A stretch of 64,000 nucleotides of DNA from Streptomyces spectabilis (GTDB lineage: Bacteria > Actinomycetota > Actinomycetes > Streptomycetales > Streptomycetaceae), in the NCBI RefSeq assembly GCF_008704795.1, contig NZ_CP023690.1:8628501-8692500 (forward strand), in the 5' to 3' direction. The notes under the pieces are model-generated. The model had not been told where the DNA came from, searched no databases, and saw only the letters and a program-made list of their open reading frames with translations. Positions 35,469 through 44,687 of this stretch are shown here, piece by piece. The translations under genes were made by a program, and so were the position numbers. Numbering within the stretch: the first letter of the stretch is position 1; each line of letters opens with the position of its first letter.

Positions 35469-38456
35469 ATGTCCAGCACTGCACCAGAAGACGGATTCGT
35501 CGCGGTCATCGGCATGGCAGGCCGATTCCCCGGCGCGGCGGACGTCGACGCCCTGTGGGCGAATCTGTGCGCCGCACGGGAGTCGCTCACTCCACTGCCC
35601 GAGCTGGCCCCGCCCGACCAGCCCGACTACGTCCCCGCGTACGGGATCATCGACCGGGCCGCCGACTTCGACGCACCGTTCTTCGACTACCCGCCCCAGT
35701 CCGCGCTGGTCATCGACCCGCAGCAGAGGGTGCTCCTGGAAGTGGCGCACGAGGCACTCGACCGGGCCGGATACGGCAACGCGGACCGGCCGCTGACCGG
35801 CGTGTTCGTCGGCGGGGCCAGCACCCGCTACGGCGAGCGCCTGCGAGCCCTCGGCGACGGTCTGCCGTTCGTCGACGACTGGCAGATCAGCCACGGCAAC
35901 GACCTCGACTTCCTCAGCGGCCGACTTGCCTACAAGCTGGGCCTGCACGGCCCCGCCGTGTCCGTGCAGACAGCGTGTTCCACCTCGCTGGTGGCCGTGC
36001 ACGTCGCCGTCCAGGCGCTGCTCGTGGGGGACTGCGACATCGCGCTCGCCGGCGGCACCACCGTGCTCGCCACTCCGCCCCGCACCCGCCACACGCCCGG
36101 CGGGGTCCTCTCGCCGGACGGGCACTGCCGCGCCTTCGACGCGTCGGCGGCGGGCACGGTCAACGCCAGCGGCGCCGGGGTCGTGGTGCTCCGCCCGCTC
36201 GCCGACGCCCTTGCCGCAGGCGACCACATCCACGCGGTCGTCCGGGGATCGGCCGTCAACAACGACGGACGGGACAAGATCGGCTTCACCGCGCCCAGCC
36301 TGACGGGACAGACGGCCGCCGTCCTCGCGGCGCACTCCGTCGCCGGGGTCGGGGCCGACGAGATCGGCTATGTGGAGGCACACGGCACCGGCACCATCCT
36401 GGGCGACCCGATCGAGGTCGCGGCACTGACCCAGGCCTTCCGCCGGACCACGGACCGGCGCGGCTACTGCCGCATCGGCTCGGTCAAGACCAACATCGGT
36501 CACACCGACGCGGCGGCCGGAGTCACCGGTCTGATCAAGGCCGTTCTCGCCGTGGAGCACGGTGTCCTCCCGGCCAGTCTGCACTTCCGGGAGCCCAACC
36601 CGGTGATCGACTTCGCTGACTCCCCGTTCCAGGTCAACGCCGCGACCGTGCCCTGGCCGGAGAGCGGCGGGCGTCCCCGGATCGCTGCCGTCAACTCGCT
36701 CGGCATCGGCGGCACCAACGCCCACGCGGTGGTGGCCGAGCCCCCGCGGCGCGAGCCGACGGCCTCCTCCCGGAGCCATGTGCTGCTGCCCGTCTCCGCC
36801 AAGACCGCCTCCGCGGCCGATGCCGCGGTCGGGCGGCTTGCGGGCTTCCTCGCCGAGCACCCGGCCGTGGCCCCGGCGGACGTGAGCTGGACGCTCCGGG
36901 CAGGCCGGACCCACCACGCCCACCGCCGGTTCGTGGTGGCGCGGCGGACCGGCGAAGCGGCGGCCGCGTCGAGCGCCGGGCAGGTACGCGCGGGGGCCGT
37001 CCACCACGACGACCGCCCGGTGATCTTCCTCTACGCCGGCCAGGGCGGCCAGCACGTCGGCATGGCCGCCGAACTGTACGCGCAGGAGCCTGTCTTCCGT
37101 CGACATCTCGACGAGGTCGCGGAGCTGGCCGCATCCCCGCTCGGGGCCGACCTGCGGCACATCCTGTTCGCCGAGGGCGATGACGCGGCCGCGGCGTCCG
37201 CACGGCTCGCCGACATCACGGTGGCCCAACCCGCGGTGTTCGCCGTGCAGTACGCGCTGACCGGGCTGCTCGGCTCCTGGGGGCTGACGCCGGACGCGGT
37301 GACCGGCCACAGCCTCGGCGCGTACGCGGCGGCCTGCGCGGCCGGGATCCTCACCCTGCCGGACGCCGTGCGCCTGGTGGCCGAGCGGGGGCGGCTGCTG
37401 GGCAGCGTGCCCGCCGGTGCCATGGCCGCGGTACGGCTGCCGTACGCCGACGTGGCCGGGCTGCTGCCGCCCGGCCTTAGCGTGGGCGCCGTCAACGGTC
37501 CCGAGCAGTGCACGGTGTCGGGTCCGGCGGACGGGGTGCGGAGGTTCGTCGAGGAGCAGAACCGGCGGGGAGTGGAGACGCAGCTGCTGCGGATCTCGAC
37601 CGCCGGGCACTCCCCGCTGACCGAGCCGATTCTGCCCGCCTACGCGGATCTCCTGCGCGAACTGCCGCTGCACAAACCCGAGATCCCCTTCCTCTCCGAC
37701 ACGACGGGCGACTGGTCCGAGCCGTCGGCGGTGACGTCGGTGTCCTACTGGACCGAGCACCTGCGGCGGCCGGTGCGCTTCGACGCGGTGTTGTCCAGGC
37801 TGTTCGGCGCGCCGGAGAGCATGCTGGTGGACCTGGGCCCGGGCCGTGCCCTGTCCTCACTCGCCCGGCAGCATCCGAGCCGGAACGCGGACCAGCCGAT
37901 CGTGGCGCTCGCACCGCACCCCACGGAGGAGGCGGCGGACGCGGCCACGTTGCTGACCGGAGTCGGACAGGTCTGGGCGGCCGGAGGACGCATCGACCTC
38001 CGAGCCCTCCACGACGACGAGCGGCACCGGCGGGTCCCCTTGCCCACCTACCCCTTCGAGCGCACGCGCCTGCTGGCGGGCGAGGGCGACGGCACCGGCA
38101 CCCATCCGGCGCCCATGCCAGCGCCACCTCGGCGTGCGGAGGACGCCCACGCGCCCCGCCCCACCGTGCTCGAAGCGGTGCTTGACGCCTTCGGCGGGGC
38201 CCTCGGACTCCCGGACGTGGAGCCCGAGGACAACTTCTTCGACCTGGGCGGCGATTCGCTGATAGCGACCAAGGTCGCCGCATGGGCCCGGGCGCGGTTC
38301 GCGGCCACCGTCAGCGTGGCGGACATCATCAGGAGCGGCGACGCGGGCCGACTGGCCCGCCTCATCGAGGAGCGCGTCGCCGCCGGCCCACAGGAAGTCG
38401 CCGTCGGCCCACAGGAAGTCGCCGTCGGCGCACAGGAAGAGGAGGCGCGGCCATGA
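35469..38456 (+). CDS. Polyketide synthase module KS-AT-ACP
   Basis: 995 aa; ATG 35469 lies 1 nt after the MFS stop. KS ~10-425 with the catalytic triad: Cys in QTACSTSL (~170), His in EAHGTGT (~305) and His in TNIGHTDAAAG (~345). AT ~515-830 with YAGQGGQ, the active serine in VTGHSLGAYAA (~615) and, where HAFH or YASH predict malonyl or methylmalonyl, the unusual ISTAGHSPL. ACP with DNFFDLGGDSLIA (Ser ~930). No ketoreductase, dehydratase or TE. It would extend the NRPS-bound peptidyl thioester by one unreduced ketide. The tail contains a short tandem repeat. Overlaps the TE gene (ATGA). Confidence 0.95.
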   Translation: MSSTAPEDGFVAVIGMAGRFPGAADVDALWANLCAARESLTPLPELAPPDQPDYVPAYGIIDRAADFDAPFFDYPPQSALVIDPQQRVLLEVAHEALDRAGYGNADRPLTGVFVGGASTRYGERLRALGDGLPFVDDWQISHGNDLDFLSGRLAYKLGLHGPAVSVQTACSTSLVAVHVAVQALLVGDCDIALAGGTTVLATPPRTRHTPGGVLSPDGHCRAFDASAAGTVNASGAGVVVLRPLADALAAGDHIHAVVRGSAVNNDGRDKIGFTAPSLTGQTAAVLAAHSVAGVGADEIGYVEAHGTGTILGDPIEVAALTQAFRRTTDRRGYCRIGSVKTNIGHTDAAAGVTGLIKAVLAVEHGVLPASLHFREPNPVIDFADSPFQVNAATVPWPESGGRPRIAAVNSLGIGGTNAHAVVAEPPRREPTASSRSHVLLPVSAKTASAADAAVGRLAGFLAEHPAVAPADVSWTLRAGRTHHAHRRFVVARRTGEAAAASSAGQVRAGAVHHDDRPVIFLYAGQGGQHVGMAAELYAQEPVFRRHLDEVAELAASPLGADLRHILFAEGDDAAAASARLADITVAQPAVFAVQYALTGLLGSWGLTPDAVTGHSLGAYAAACAAGILTLPDAVRLVAERGRLLGSVPAGAMAAVRLPYADVAGLLPPGLSVGAVNGPEQCTVSGPADGVRRFVEEQNRRGVETQLLRISTAGHSPLTEPILPAYADLLRELPLHKPEIPFLSDTTGDWSEPSAVTSVSYWTEHLRRPVRFDAVLSRLFGAPESMLVDLGPGRALSSLARQHPSRNADQPIVALAPHPTEEAADAATLLTGVGQVWAAGGRIDLRALHDDERHRRVPLPTYPFERTRLLAGEGDGTGTHPAPMPAPPRRAEDAHAPRPTVLEAVLDAFGGALGLPDVEPEDNFFDLGGDSLIATKVAAWARARFAATVSVADIIRSGDAGRLARLIEERVAAGPQEVAVGPQEVAVGAQEEEARP
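38385..38439 (+). repeat. 21-bp tandem repeat in the PKS C-terminus
   Basis: Two identical 21-nt units (38385-38405, 38406-38426) starting GGCCCACAGGAAGTCGCC, followed by a partial third copy with one change (38427-38439), encode repeated GPQEVAV heptads after the ACP. Being in-frame, they lengthen a charged tail, possibly a docking region. Confidence 0.9.
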
Positions 38457-39217
38457 CCGGCCGATCGGTATCCGTACGCAGCCCGTGGACTGTCGGGAGA
38501 CGGCTCAAACAGCCACCGCTGGTACGCCTGTACTGCTTCCCGCACTCCGGGGGACTGCCCAGCGAGTACGTGCGGTGGGACCGTGAGCTGCCCGGAGTGC
38601 AGGTGTACGGCATCTGCCCGCCGGGCCGCGGCCCCCGGGTGGGCGAACCGTCGCTCACCCGGCTGCCCGATCTGGTCACCGCGCTCCTCGACGAGACGGA
38701 ATTCGAGCCGCCCTTCGTGTTCTTCGGGCACAGCCTGGGCGCACTGGTCGCCTTCGAGACGGCGCGGGCCCTGCGCGCCCGGGGCCGCACAGGGCCTCAA
38801 CGGCTCATCGTCTCCGCCCACGCGGCACCCGGCACGCACCTGGGGCGGGCCCCGTGGCACGCCCTGCCGGACGACGAACTGATCCGCCTCCTGAACGAGT
38901 CGTACGACAGCATCCCCGAGCACGTATCCGCCGATCCGCACCTCATGGCCATGTCGTTGAAGGCGATACGCGCGGACTTCGCCTTGCTGGACGCTCACCG
39001 GCCCCGCGCCGAGGACCCCTTGGCCATACCCATCGACGCCTTCTACGGCGAAGCCGACACCGTACCCCTGTCGGCCATCGAACAGTGGCGGCCCCACACC
39101 ACCCGTGCCTTCCGTACGCACCGGTTCCCCGGCGGGCACTTCTACTTTCGGCACACGGACATCTTCGACGTACTGGGTCCCCTGATCCAAGCAGCGGCCG
39201 CCGAGGACCGCCCGTAG
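38453..39217 (+). CDS. Type II thioesterase
   Basis: 254 aa; ATG 38453 overlaps the PKS stop. Alpha/beta-hydrolase thioesterase with RLYCFPHSGGLPSEYVRW at the N-terminus, the nucleophile in FFGHSLGALVAFE (~102), an acidic residue in FYGEADTVPL and the histidine in FPGGHFYFRHTD. It lacks fused carriers and has the SGG/GHS pattern of editing thioesterases that clear misprimed PCP and ACP domains, so it is not an obvious release domain. Last gene of the operon; a strong terminator follows 31 bp downstream. Confidence 0.93.
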   Translation: MTGRSVSVRSPWTVGRRLKQPPLVRLYCFPHSGGLPSEYVRWDRELPGVQVYGICPPGRGPRVGEPSLTRLPDLVTALLDETEFEPPFVFFGHSLGALVAFETARALRARGRTGPQRLIVSAHAAPGTHLGRAPWHALPDDELIRLLNESYDSIPEHVSADPHLMAMSLKAIRADFALLDAHRPRAEDPLAIPIDAFYGEADTVPLSAIEQWRPHTTRAFRTHRFPGGHFYFRHTDIFDVLGPLIQAAAAEDRP

Positions 39218-39248
39218 CCCGGGCCTCGCGCCGCCCGGCCCGAGAGAA

Positions 39249-39284
39249 AGGCGCCTGACGGGCAAAAGCCCAGGTCAGGCGCCT
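39249..39284 (+). terminator. Rho-independent-type terminator closing the biosynthetic operon
   Basis: An 11-bp perfect stem AGGCGCCTGAC/GTCAGGCGCCT (39249-39259 with 39274-39284) contains an inner GGGC-AAAA-GCCC hairpin (39260-39271) and is followed by CTTCTC. It starts 31 bp after the thioesterase stop and marks the end of the cluster. Confidence 0.9.
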
Positions 39285-39294
39285 CTTCTCGGGC

Positions 39295-39385
39295 CTCTAG
39301 AAGAAGCCGAGCTTCTTCGGGGAGTACGACACCAAGAGGTTCTTGGTCTGCTGGTGGTACAGCAGTTGTACCCACGCTGACCAGG
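39295..39385. repeat. Left copy of a direct repeat flanking the defence-like island
   Basis: The 67-bp stretch 39295-39361 aligns base for base, without gaps, with 45741-45764 joined to 47316-47358, and weaker similarity reaches 39385 (shared GCTGACCAGG). Read on the minus strand it encodes YHQQTKNLLVSYSPKKLGFF and a stop. The other copy, once its IS is removed, encodes YHQQTKNVLCSYSPKKPGFF and a stop, with many synonymous differences, so both derive from the 3' end of a protein-coding gene. It includes the hairpin GAAGAAGC/GCTTCTTC (39300-39318). Confidence 0.75.
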
Positions 39386-39913
39386 CAAAACGATAGTTGG
39401 CGTGGCCTTCAGGCGGGGGGCTGGTCCGGAAACGGTCCGGATCTTGGTCCGGCGGCGCCGGTTTGGGCATGCTGCGGCCGCAGTGCGAGCGATTGGGAGC
39501 GAGCGGGACTGGACAGGGCAGATGGTTGGCCGCCCGGACGCTGGCTATCTGGGGTCGAGGGTGTGGTGGTGGACCCGTGGGCTGGCCCAAGATCGTGCGG
39601 AGTCGGAGGTCGTGCCCCGGGGTCGACCGAGCCACAGCAGGCTCGAATCCCATCACAGTGGGCCGGTGCAGCGGCCGAGAAGAAGGCCCGCACAGCTGAA
39701 CTCGTAGCGCGACAGACGCTTGTGAGTGACCTCAGGCGGGACTTCAACACGGTGATTTCCCAGCTGCGCCCTGCGCCGTGGATTCAGTCCGCGACCATCG
39801 ACCCGTCGTCGTACGTGCCCGTAGTGGACAACGTCTCGTTCGAGAGCCTCCAGGCCGACGACGGGGGCATCGTGATCTGCACCAACGTTGCGACCACCGG
39901 GTCTTTGCCGTTA
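39386..39913. other. Intergenic/degenerate region at the left edge of the island
   Basis: No gene is confidently supported. A plus-strand frame from ~39690 to 39900 gives a protein-like stretch (RQTLVSDLRRDFNTVISQL, then a segment ending DDGGIVICTNVATTGSLPLL) that stops making sense where the minus-strand HEPN gene begins, so it may be the remnant of a gene cut at the island's edge. Confidence 0.4.
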
Positions 39914-40582
39914 CTACGAGTTTGCGGAGCTCGGGGCTTGCTTGGGCAGCAGGCCACGGAGATGGCCGAAGACCCAGGTGTCGACGGCGTCGGGGTAGCC
40001 GTTGATCCAGTCCGTGGGCGGCGGGTCGTGTGGTTGAGCCAGGCCGTAGCACCACTGCGAGATGATGTTGTCGCCGAGAGCGAGATCCGTGACGGCAGTG
40101 CGCAGCTCGACGGCTTGCTGAAGGGTGCGGTCGCGGTCCACTGACCAGATGGCGCCGATCGAGGCGCCTTCGTGGGCGATCCAGTTCCGGGCCTGCCTGG
40201 CCTTGTGCAGGGTGTCTATGCCCATGGCCCGGCCCATGGAGTGTGAGGCCAGGCTGTGCAGCGTGCCGCCCGGCAGTTTGTCGGTGGGGACTGAGGCGAC
40301 GGCCGCTTCGAAGGTCATAGCCGGGTCGGTTTGGCGGGCACCGATCAGGTTGCCGACACGGAGCACGTACTGGCACTTACGCGCGCAGGTGCGTGAAACG
40401 AGCTGCTCTGGTTCTGCAGCCCATGGCCGTTGCGCACACCGATAGAGATTTATGCGTGCGGATGCGCTGAATCTGCGCCGTTCGTGCTTCCTGCGCGCCC
40501 CCTGCGTGCCCGGATTTTGCCTGTGGCATGGCTCCTTCAGCTCGTGTGTTGGTCTGTTCGTCTCGGACCGAGAGCGGACCAC
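39914..40582 (-). CDS. HEPN-motif protein, possible RNase toxin/defence component
   Basis: Up to 222 aa. The start is uncertain: the ATG at 40582 gives a basic N-terminal region of ~60 residues with weak coding character, while clear protein-like sequence begins around CARKCQYVLRVGNLIGARQT. The core contains HKARQARNWIAHEGASIG, where RNWIAH matches the Rx4-6H catalytic motif of HEPN ribonucleases, within a helical context. The C-terminus (SQWCYGLAQPHDPPPTDWIN, then WVFGHLRGLLP) is unfamiliar. It is divergent from the helicase-nuclease gene, 49 bp from its start, suggesting a shared promoter region. Toxin or RNA-targeting activity is inference from the motif. Confidence 0.55.
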   Translation of the reverse strand: MVRSRSETNRPTHELKEPCHRQNPGTQGARRKHERRRFSASARINLYRCAQRPWAAEPEQLVSRTCARKCQYVLRVGNLIGARQTDPAMTFEAAVASVPTDKLPGGTLHSLASHSMGRAMGIDTLHKARQARNWIAHEGASIGAIWSVDRDRTLQQAVELRTAVTDLALGDNIISQWCYGLAQPHDPPPTDWINGYPDAVDTWVFGHLRGLLPKQAPSSANS

Positions 40583-40631
40583 GACCTTTAACAGGTCGGG
40601 GCTGGCAAGCCAGTTGATCCAAGGGGGAGAC

Positions 40632-43600
40632 GTGGACGAGCACGTGGGACCTGTACGCTGCCGGGCGATGGATGTCTGCGCGCAGCAGTGGTCCGATGCG
40701 CTGATCGACTTCGGTCCCTACAACACTCTGCTGCACTTCAAGGACACGAAGCGGGCGACGCTGGACGTCACCGATGCGGCACCGCAGGCACTGGCCTCGC
40801 TACTGAACGGCCGCGCAACCCGGCTGGCCAGCCTTTTCCCGGCCTCTGAGGATCACAAAGCGGCGTGGGCGCGAGCGCGTGGTCTCCGCCGCAAGATGGT
40901 CGAACTGGCGGAGGAGCAAGGCATCGACGCCGGGCGCCTGGCACTTGGCCTGGTGTGTGTCGATCCCCCAACAACGCGTGGCAGTCGGCCGCTCGCAGCT
41001 CTGCGTGCTCCCCTTCTTTTGCAGCCGCTATCCATTGAACCGCGCACCGCGACGGAGAACGACTTCGTCCTCGAAGCGGTGGGCGAAGCCGAGATCAACC
41101 CGGTTCTGCTCTACGCCCTGAGCCACCAGTACGGCCTGGACGGTGACCTTGAGGAACTGACCGACAAGTTCACGAACGCGGTCGACGAGTGTGCGGATCT
41201 CGATGACCGTACGCGTTGCGCCTATGAGGTGCTGCGGACGGCCTGCACGCGTAGCAATCTCACCGTCGAACTGGAAGAGCGCCTGGTCGCCGGCGTCTTC
41301 AGCTTCGACCGGCTTCCCATGGTCAATGACCTAGCCCAGTCGGTCGACCTATTGGCGAGCCACCCTGTGGTAGCGGCCCTCGCTAACGACAAGGACGCCG
41401 AACGCACCTTGCGCGCAGACGCAGTTCCCCGCGCGCCCTCCAGCGCGGACGCCATCACACCCCGGTCGGAGTACCTGGTCAGGGACGCTGATGGCTCCCA
41501 ACACAGGGCCATCAGCGCCGCACTGGCCGGCGCCCACCTGGTCATCGAGGGGCCACCCGGCACAGGAAAGAGCCAGACCATCGCCAACCTGATCGCTGCC
41601 TTTGCGGCGTTGGGTAAACGCACGCTTTTCGTCGCCGAGAAGCGTGCCGCGATCGAAGCGGTGACCGACAACCTTGCCGAAGCCGACCTCGATGGACTGG
41701 TCTTCGACCTGCACGGCAACAAACTCAGCCGCCGCCAGACCGCCCAGCAGCTGTACGAGGCCCTGGAACGCGCCGGACAAGAACCCCCACCCCGCCCTGA
41801 CGATCTCCACAGAAGTCTGGAAGGCCATCGCCAGCAGGCCCTGCAACACGTCCAGGAGTTTCACCAGCCTCTGGAGCCCTGGGAGATCAGCCCGCACCAA
41901 TTGCTCACGCACCTCATGGCCAGCCCTCGCGAGGAGCACACTCGACTGCGATTGCGCGGAAGCGACCTGCACCGCCTCCACGGCGAGCAGCTGCTCCAGA
42001 CCGTAAAAGATCTCCGCGCGCTCGTAGCCAAGAACGGCCTCCTGGTGCGGCGTGGCTCATCCCCCTGGTCTCACCTGCCGGTTCGCTCCGACAGCGAACT
42101 GCATTCCGTCGTAGTCAGCCTCGACCAGCTCACCGGCCGTGCCTTGACAGATGCCCGACGCAGCGTCGAGAAGCTGGTGGACACCGCGGGGCTGCGACGG
42201 GCCGACGACGTCCTAGGATGGCAATCCCTTCTCACCTTGCTGCACGACGTCACCACCACCCTCAGTCGCTTCGAGGCAGCCGTCTTCGACTCTGACCTGA
42301 ACGACATGATCGCCGCGACAGCTGACCGCGCCTGGCGCAAGGAGTACTCACTCAGGGTTAGTTGGTGGCGACGCCGAAAACTGGCAGCGAGAGCACGGGG
42401 ACTGGCCAAGGACGGCTGCCGTACTCGCCGCTTGCTGCACGCGGCACTCATGGACGCTGCCGATCAGAAGACCCGGTGGCAGGAACAGGCCGCAGATGAC
42501 GACAGCAGTCCGTGGGCTGTTCCCGGCCTGTCCTCCGCCATCGCCTCATTCACAGAAGTACGCAATCATCTGGCCGCGATAGCACTGTGCGTCCACTGGC
42601 ACGGATGGGACAACACCTCCACCGGCGAAGTAGACCGGTTCATCCAGCGTCTTGACCAAGACCGAGAGACGCTGCTGCGGATGCCCGAGCTCAACCAGCT
42701 CACAGACCGCCTGGAGTCAGCCGGGCTCGGCCACCTCCTGGACGAGCTCGCCGAAGTCGGCAGCACCACCCCGGACATCGCCGTAGGAACCCTGAACCAC
42801 CTCTGGTGGGCTTCCGTCCTTGACGAGGCCCGCATGCAGCACCCCTACCTGCGCTCCTTCACCGGAACCGAGCACGACCACACAATCGAACAGTTCCAAC
42901 GCCTCGACCGTACCCACCGCGACCTCAACCCTGCCCGCATCCGATACCAAGTCGCCACCCGCCTGCGAAAAGCCCGCGACACCCACCCCGAACAGAACAC
43001 CCTCGTGCGCACCCAGGCACACCGCAAATCACGGCACCTGGCCCTGCGCAGACTCGTTGAGAGGGCACCGGATGTCCTCATGGCCGCCAAACCGTGCTGG
43101 GCCATGTCCCCACTCGTCGTCAGCCGCGTCCTTCCCCCCACCCGCCTCTTCGACGTCGTCATCTTCGACGAAGCCAGCCAGGTCCTCCCGCACGATGCCA
43201 TCACATCCATCATGCGCGCCCGCCAGGTCATCGTCGCTGGCGACCCGCACCAGCTCCCCCCGACGACCTTCTTCCAGAAACTTCTCAGCGGCGCAAACGA
43301 AAACACCGAGGACGAAGACTCCGGCGACGCCGCACCCGATGCCTTCGAGTCCCTCCTCGACATGCTCTGCAGTCGCCTGCCCGTCCACACCCTCAAATGG
43401 CACTACCGCAGCCGCGACGAACGCCTCATCGCCTTCGCCAACCACACCATCTACAACGACACACTCGTCACCTTCCCGGGCACCACCCAGGCCAGCCCGC
43501 TACGCCTGGACATCGTCGACGCCCAGATACGTCCCGGCCAGTCCGGCTCGTCGGACGAAGAAGTACAGCGTGTCGTCGACCTCGCTCTGGCGCATGCCAC

Positions 43601-44687
43601 CCACACACCGCACCAGAGCCTCGGCGTCATCACTATGGGACAGCGCCACGCGGACCGGATCGACCTCGCTCTGAGACAAGCCCTCCAGGAACACCCTGAC
43701 CTGCAGGACTACTTCAGCCCCGAAGCAGGCCCACGCCGACGCTTCTTCGCCAAAAGCCTTGAACAAGTGCAAGGCGATGAACGTGACGCCATCATCCTCA
43801 GTATCGGCTACGGAAAGGCCGCCAACGGACGCCTGGCCATGAACTTCGGCCCGCTCAACAATGACGGGGGAGAACGGCGCCTCAACGTGGCCATCACCCG
43901 CGCCCGCCAGTCCATGACCGTCGTCACCTCCTTCACCCACCACGATTTCGACCCCTCCAAACTCCTGGCCACCCGGCACCGCGGCCCCGAAATGCTGCGT
44001 GCCTTTTTGGAGTACGCCTCCCACGGAGGGAACCTCCAGCGCATGGGAAGCGCACGCACCGACTGGAACCTGAATGGATTCGAACAGCAGATCCTCGCCG
44101 CTCTCGAAGCAGCCGACGTCCCCGTCACACCGCAATGGGGCGTGTCTGGCTACCGCATCGATTTCGCGCTCGGCCACCCCAAACGGCCCGGACGGATGGT
44201 CCTCGCAGTCGAAACGGACGGCGACCGGTACCACCGAGCCCCCAGTGCCCGCGACCGCGACCGACTGCGCCAAGAGCACCTCCAACGATTGGGGTGGCGT
44301 TTCCACCGCATCTGGGCGTCCAGTTGGTTCGCCAACCCAAGTGCCGAGCTCGAACGGCTCCTTGTTGCCTGGAGAGATGCCACGGAGCAAGCCGATCGCA
44401 CACCTGCCCCCGATCCGATCCACCGCGAGCCAGCTTCGCCTCCGGCGGTTGGCCGTGGCGCCCGCCCGGCCGTGCCGCAAGGAGGACGCACCGGCGACTA
44501 CAGCGACACCGACCTGCTCATGCTGGCCAACTGGCTTCTGAGCGACGGGTACCAGCTCGATCGCGACACCCGCGTAGGTCAGGCCCTCGCCGAACTCGGC
44601 TTCAAACGCCGCGGTCGCGTCATCACCGAACGTCTCCTCCGCGCCTTCGAACAGGCCCAGCACCCGGCAGACAAGGAACAGCAGTGA
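40632..44687 (+). CDS. DUF4011-like SF1 helicase with C-terminal nuclease domain
   Basis: 1351 aa from GTG 40632, with AAGGGGGAG upstream; earlier in-frame starts give a Cys-rich, implausible extension. N-terminal segment WSDALIDFGPYNTLLHFKDT matches the DUF4011 opening. Helicase motifs: Walker A EGPPGTGKSQTIANL (~305), Walker B FDVVIFDEASQVLP (~842), AGDPHQLPPTTFF (~870), KSLEQVQGDERDAIILSIG (motif V) and LNVAITRAR (motif VI, ~1085), as in UPF1-like SF1 enzymes. At ~1145-1235 follows a DUF559/Vsr-like PD-(D/E)xK nuclease (YRIDFAL, AVETDGDRYHR, RHRDRLR-like helix, GWRFHRIW). The inserted region ~330-830 is helical. Such proteins are common in anti-phage islands. Its stop overlaps the next start (TGATG). 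Confidence 0.88.
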   Translation: MDEHVGPVRCRAMDVCAQQWSDALIDFGPYNTLLHFKDTKRATLDVTDAAPQALASLLNGRATRLASLFPASEDHKAAWARARGLRRKMVELAEEQGIDAGRLALGLVCVDPPTTRGSRPLAALRAPLLLQPLSIEPRTATENDFVLEAVGEAEINPVLLYALSHQYGLDGDLEELTDKFTNAVDECADLDDRTRCAYEVLRTACTRSNLTVELEERLVAGVFSFDRLPMVNDLAQSVDLLASHPVVAALANDKDAERTLRADAVPRAPSSADAITPRSEYLVRDADGSQHRAISAALAGAHLVIEGPPGTGKSQTIANLIAAFAALGKRTLFVAEKRAAIEAVTDNLAEADLDGLVFDLHGNKLSRRQTAQQLYEALERAGQEPPPRPDDLHRSLEGHRQQALQHVQEFHQPLEPWEISPHQLLTHLMASPREEHTRLRLRGSDLHRLHGEQLLQTVKDLRALVAKNGLLVRRGSSPWSHLPVRSDSELHSVVVSLDQLTGRALTDARRSVEKLVDTAGLRRADDVLGWQSLLTLLHDVTTTLSRFEAAVFDSDLNDMIAATADRAWRKEYSLRVSWWRRRKLAARARGLAKDGCRTRRLLHAALMDAADQKTRWQEQAADDDSSPWAVPGLSSAIASFTEVRNHLAAIALCVHWHGWDNTSTGEVDRFIQRLDQDRETLLRMPELNQLTDRLESAGLGHLLDELAEVGSTTPDIAVGTLNHLWWASVLDEARMQHPYLRSFTGTEHDHTIEQFQRLDRTHRDLNPARIRYQVATRLRKARDTHPEQNTLVRTQAHRKSRHLALRRLVERAPDVLMAAKPCWAMSPLVVSRVLPPTRLFDVVIFDEASQVLPHDAITSIMRARQVIVAGDPHQLPPTTFFQKLLSGANENTEDEDSGDAAPDAFESLLDMLCSRLPVHTLKWHYRSRDERLIAFANHTIYNDTLVTFPGTTQASPLRLDIVDAQIRPGQSGSSDEEVQRVVDLALAHATHTPHQSLGVITMGQRHADRIDLALRQALQEHPDLQDYFSPEAGPRRRFFAKSLEQVQGDERDAIILSIGYGKAANGRLAMNFGPLNNDGGERRLNVAITRARQSMTVVTSFTHHDFDPSKLLATRHRGPEMLRAFLEYASHGGNLQRMGSARTDWNLNGFEQQILAALEAADVPVTPQWGVSGYRIDFALGHPKRPGRMVLAVETDGDRYHRAPSARDRDRLRQEHLQRLGWRFHRIWASSWFANPSAELERLLVAWRDATEQADRTPAPDPIHREPASPPAVGRGARPAVPQGGRTGDYSDTDLLMLANWLLSDGYQLDRDTRVGQALAELGFKRRGRVITERLLRAFEQAQHPADKEQQ

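Noticed and set aside
39635..39665. tRNA-like T-arm sequence GGCTCGAATCCC
   Set aside because: The flanking bases do not form a T stem or acceptor stem, so there is no tRNA gene or convincing tRNA fragment.
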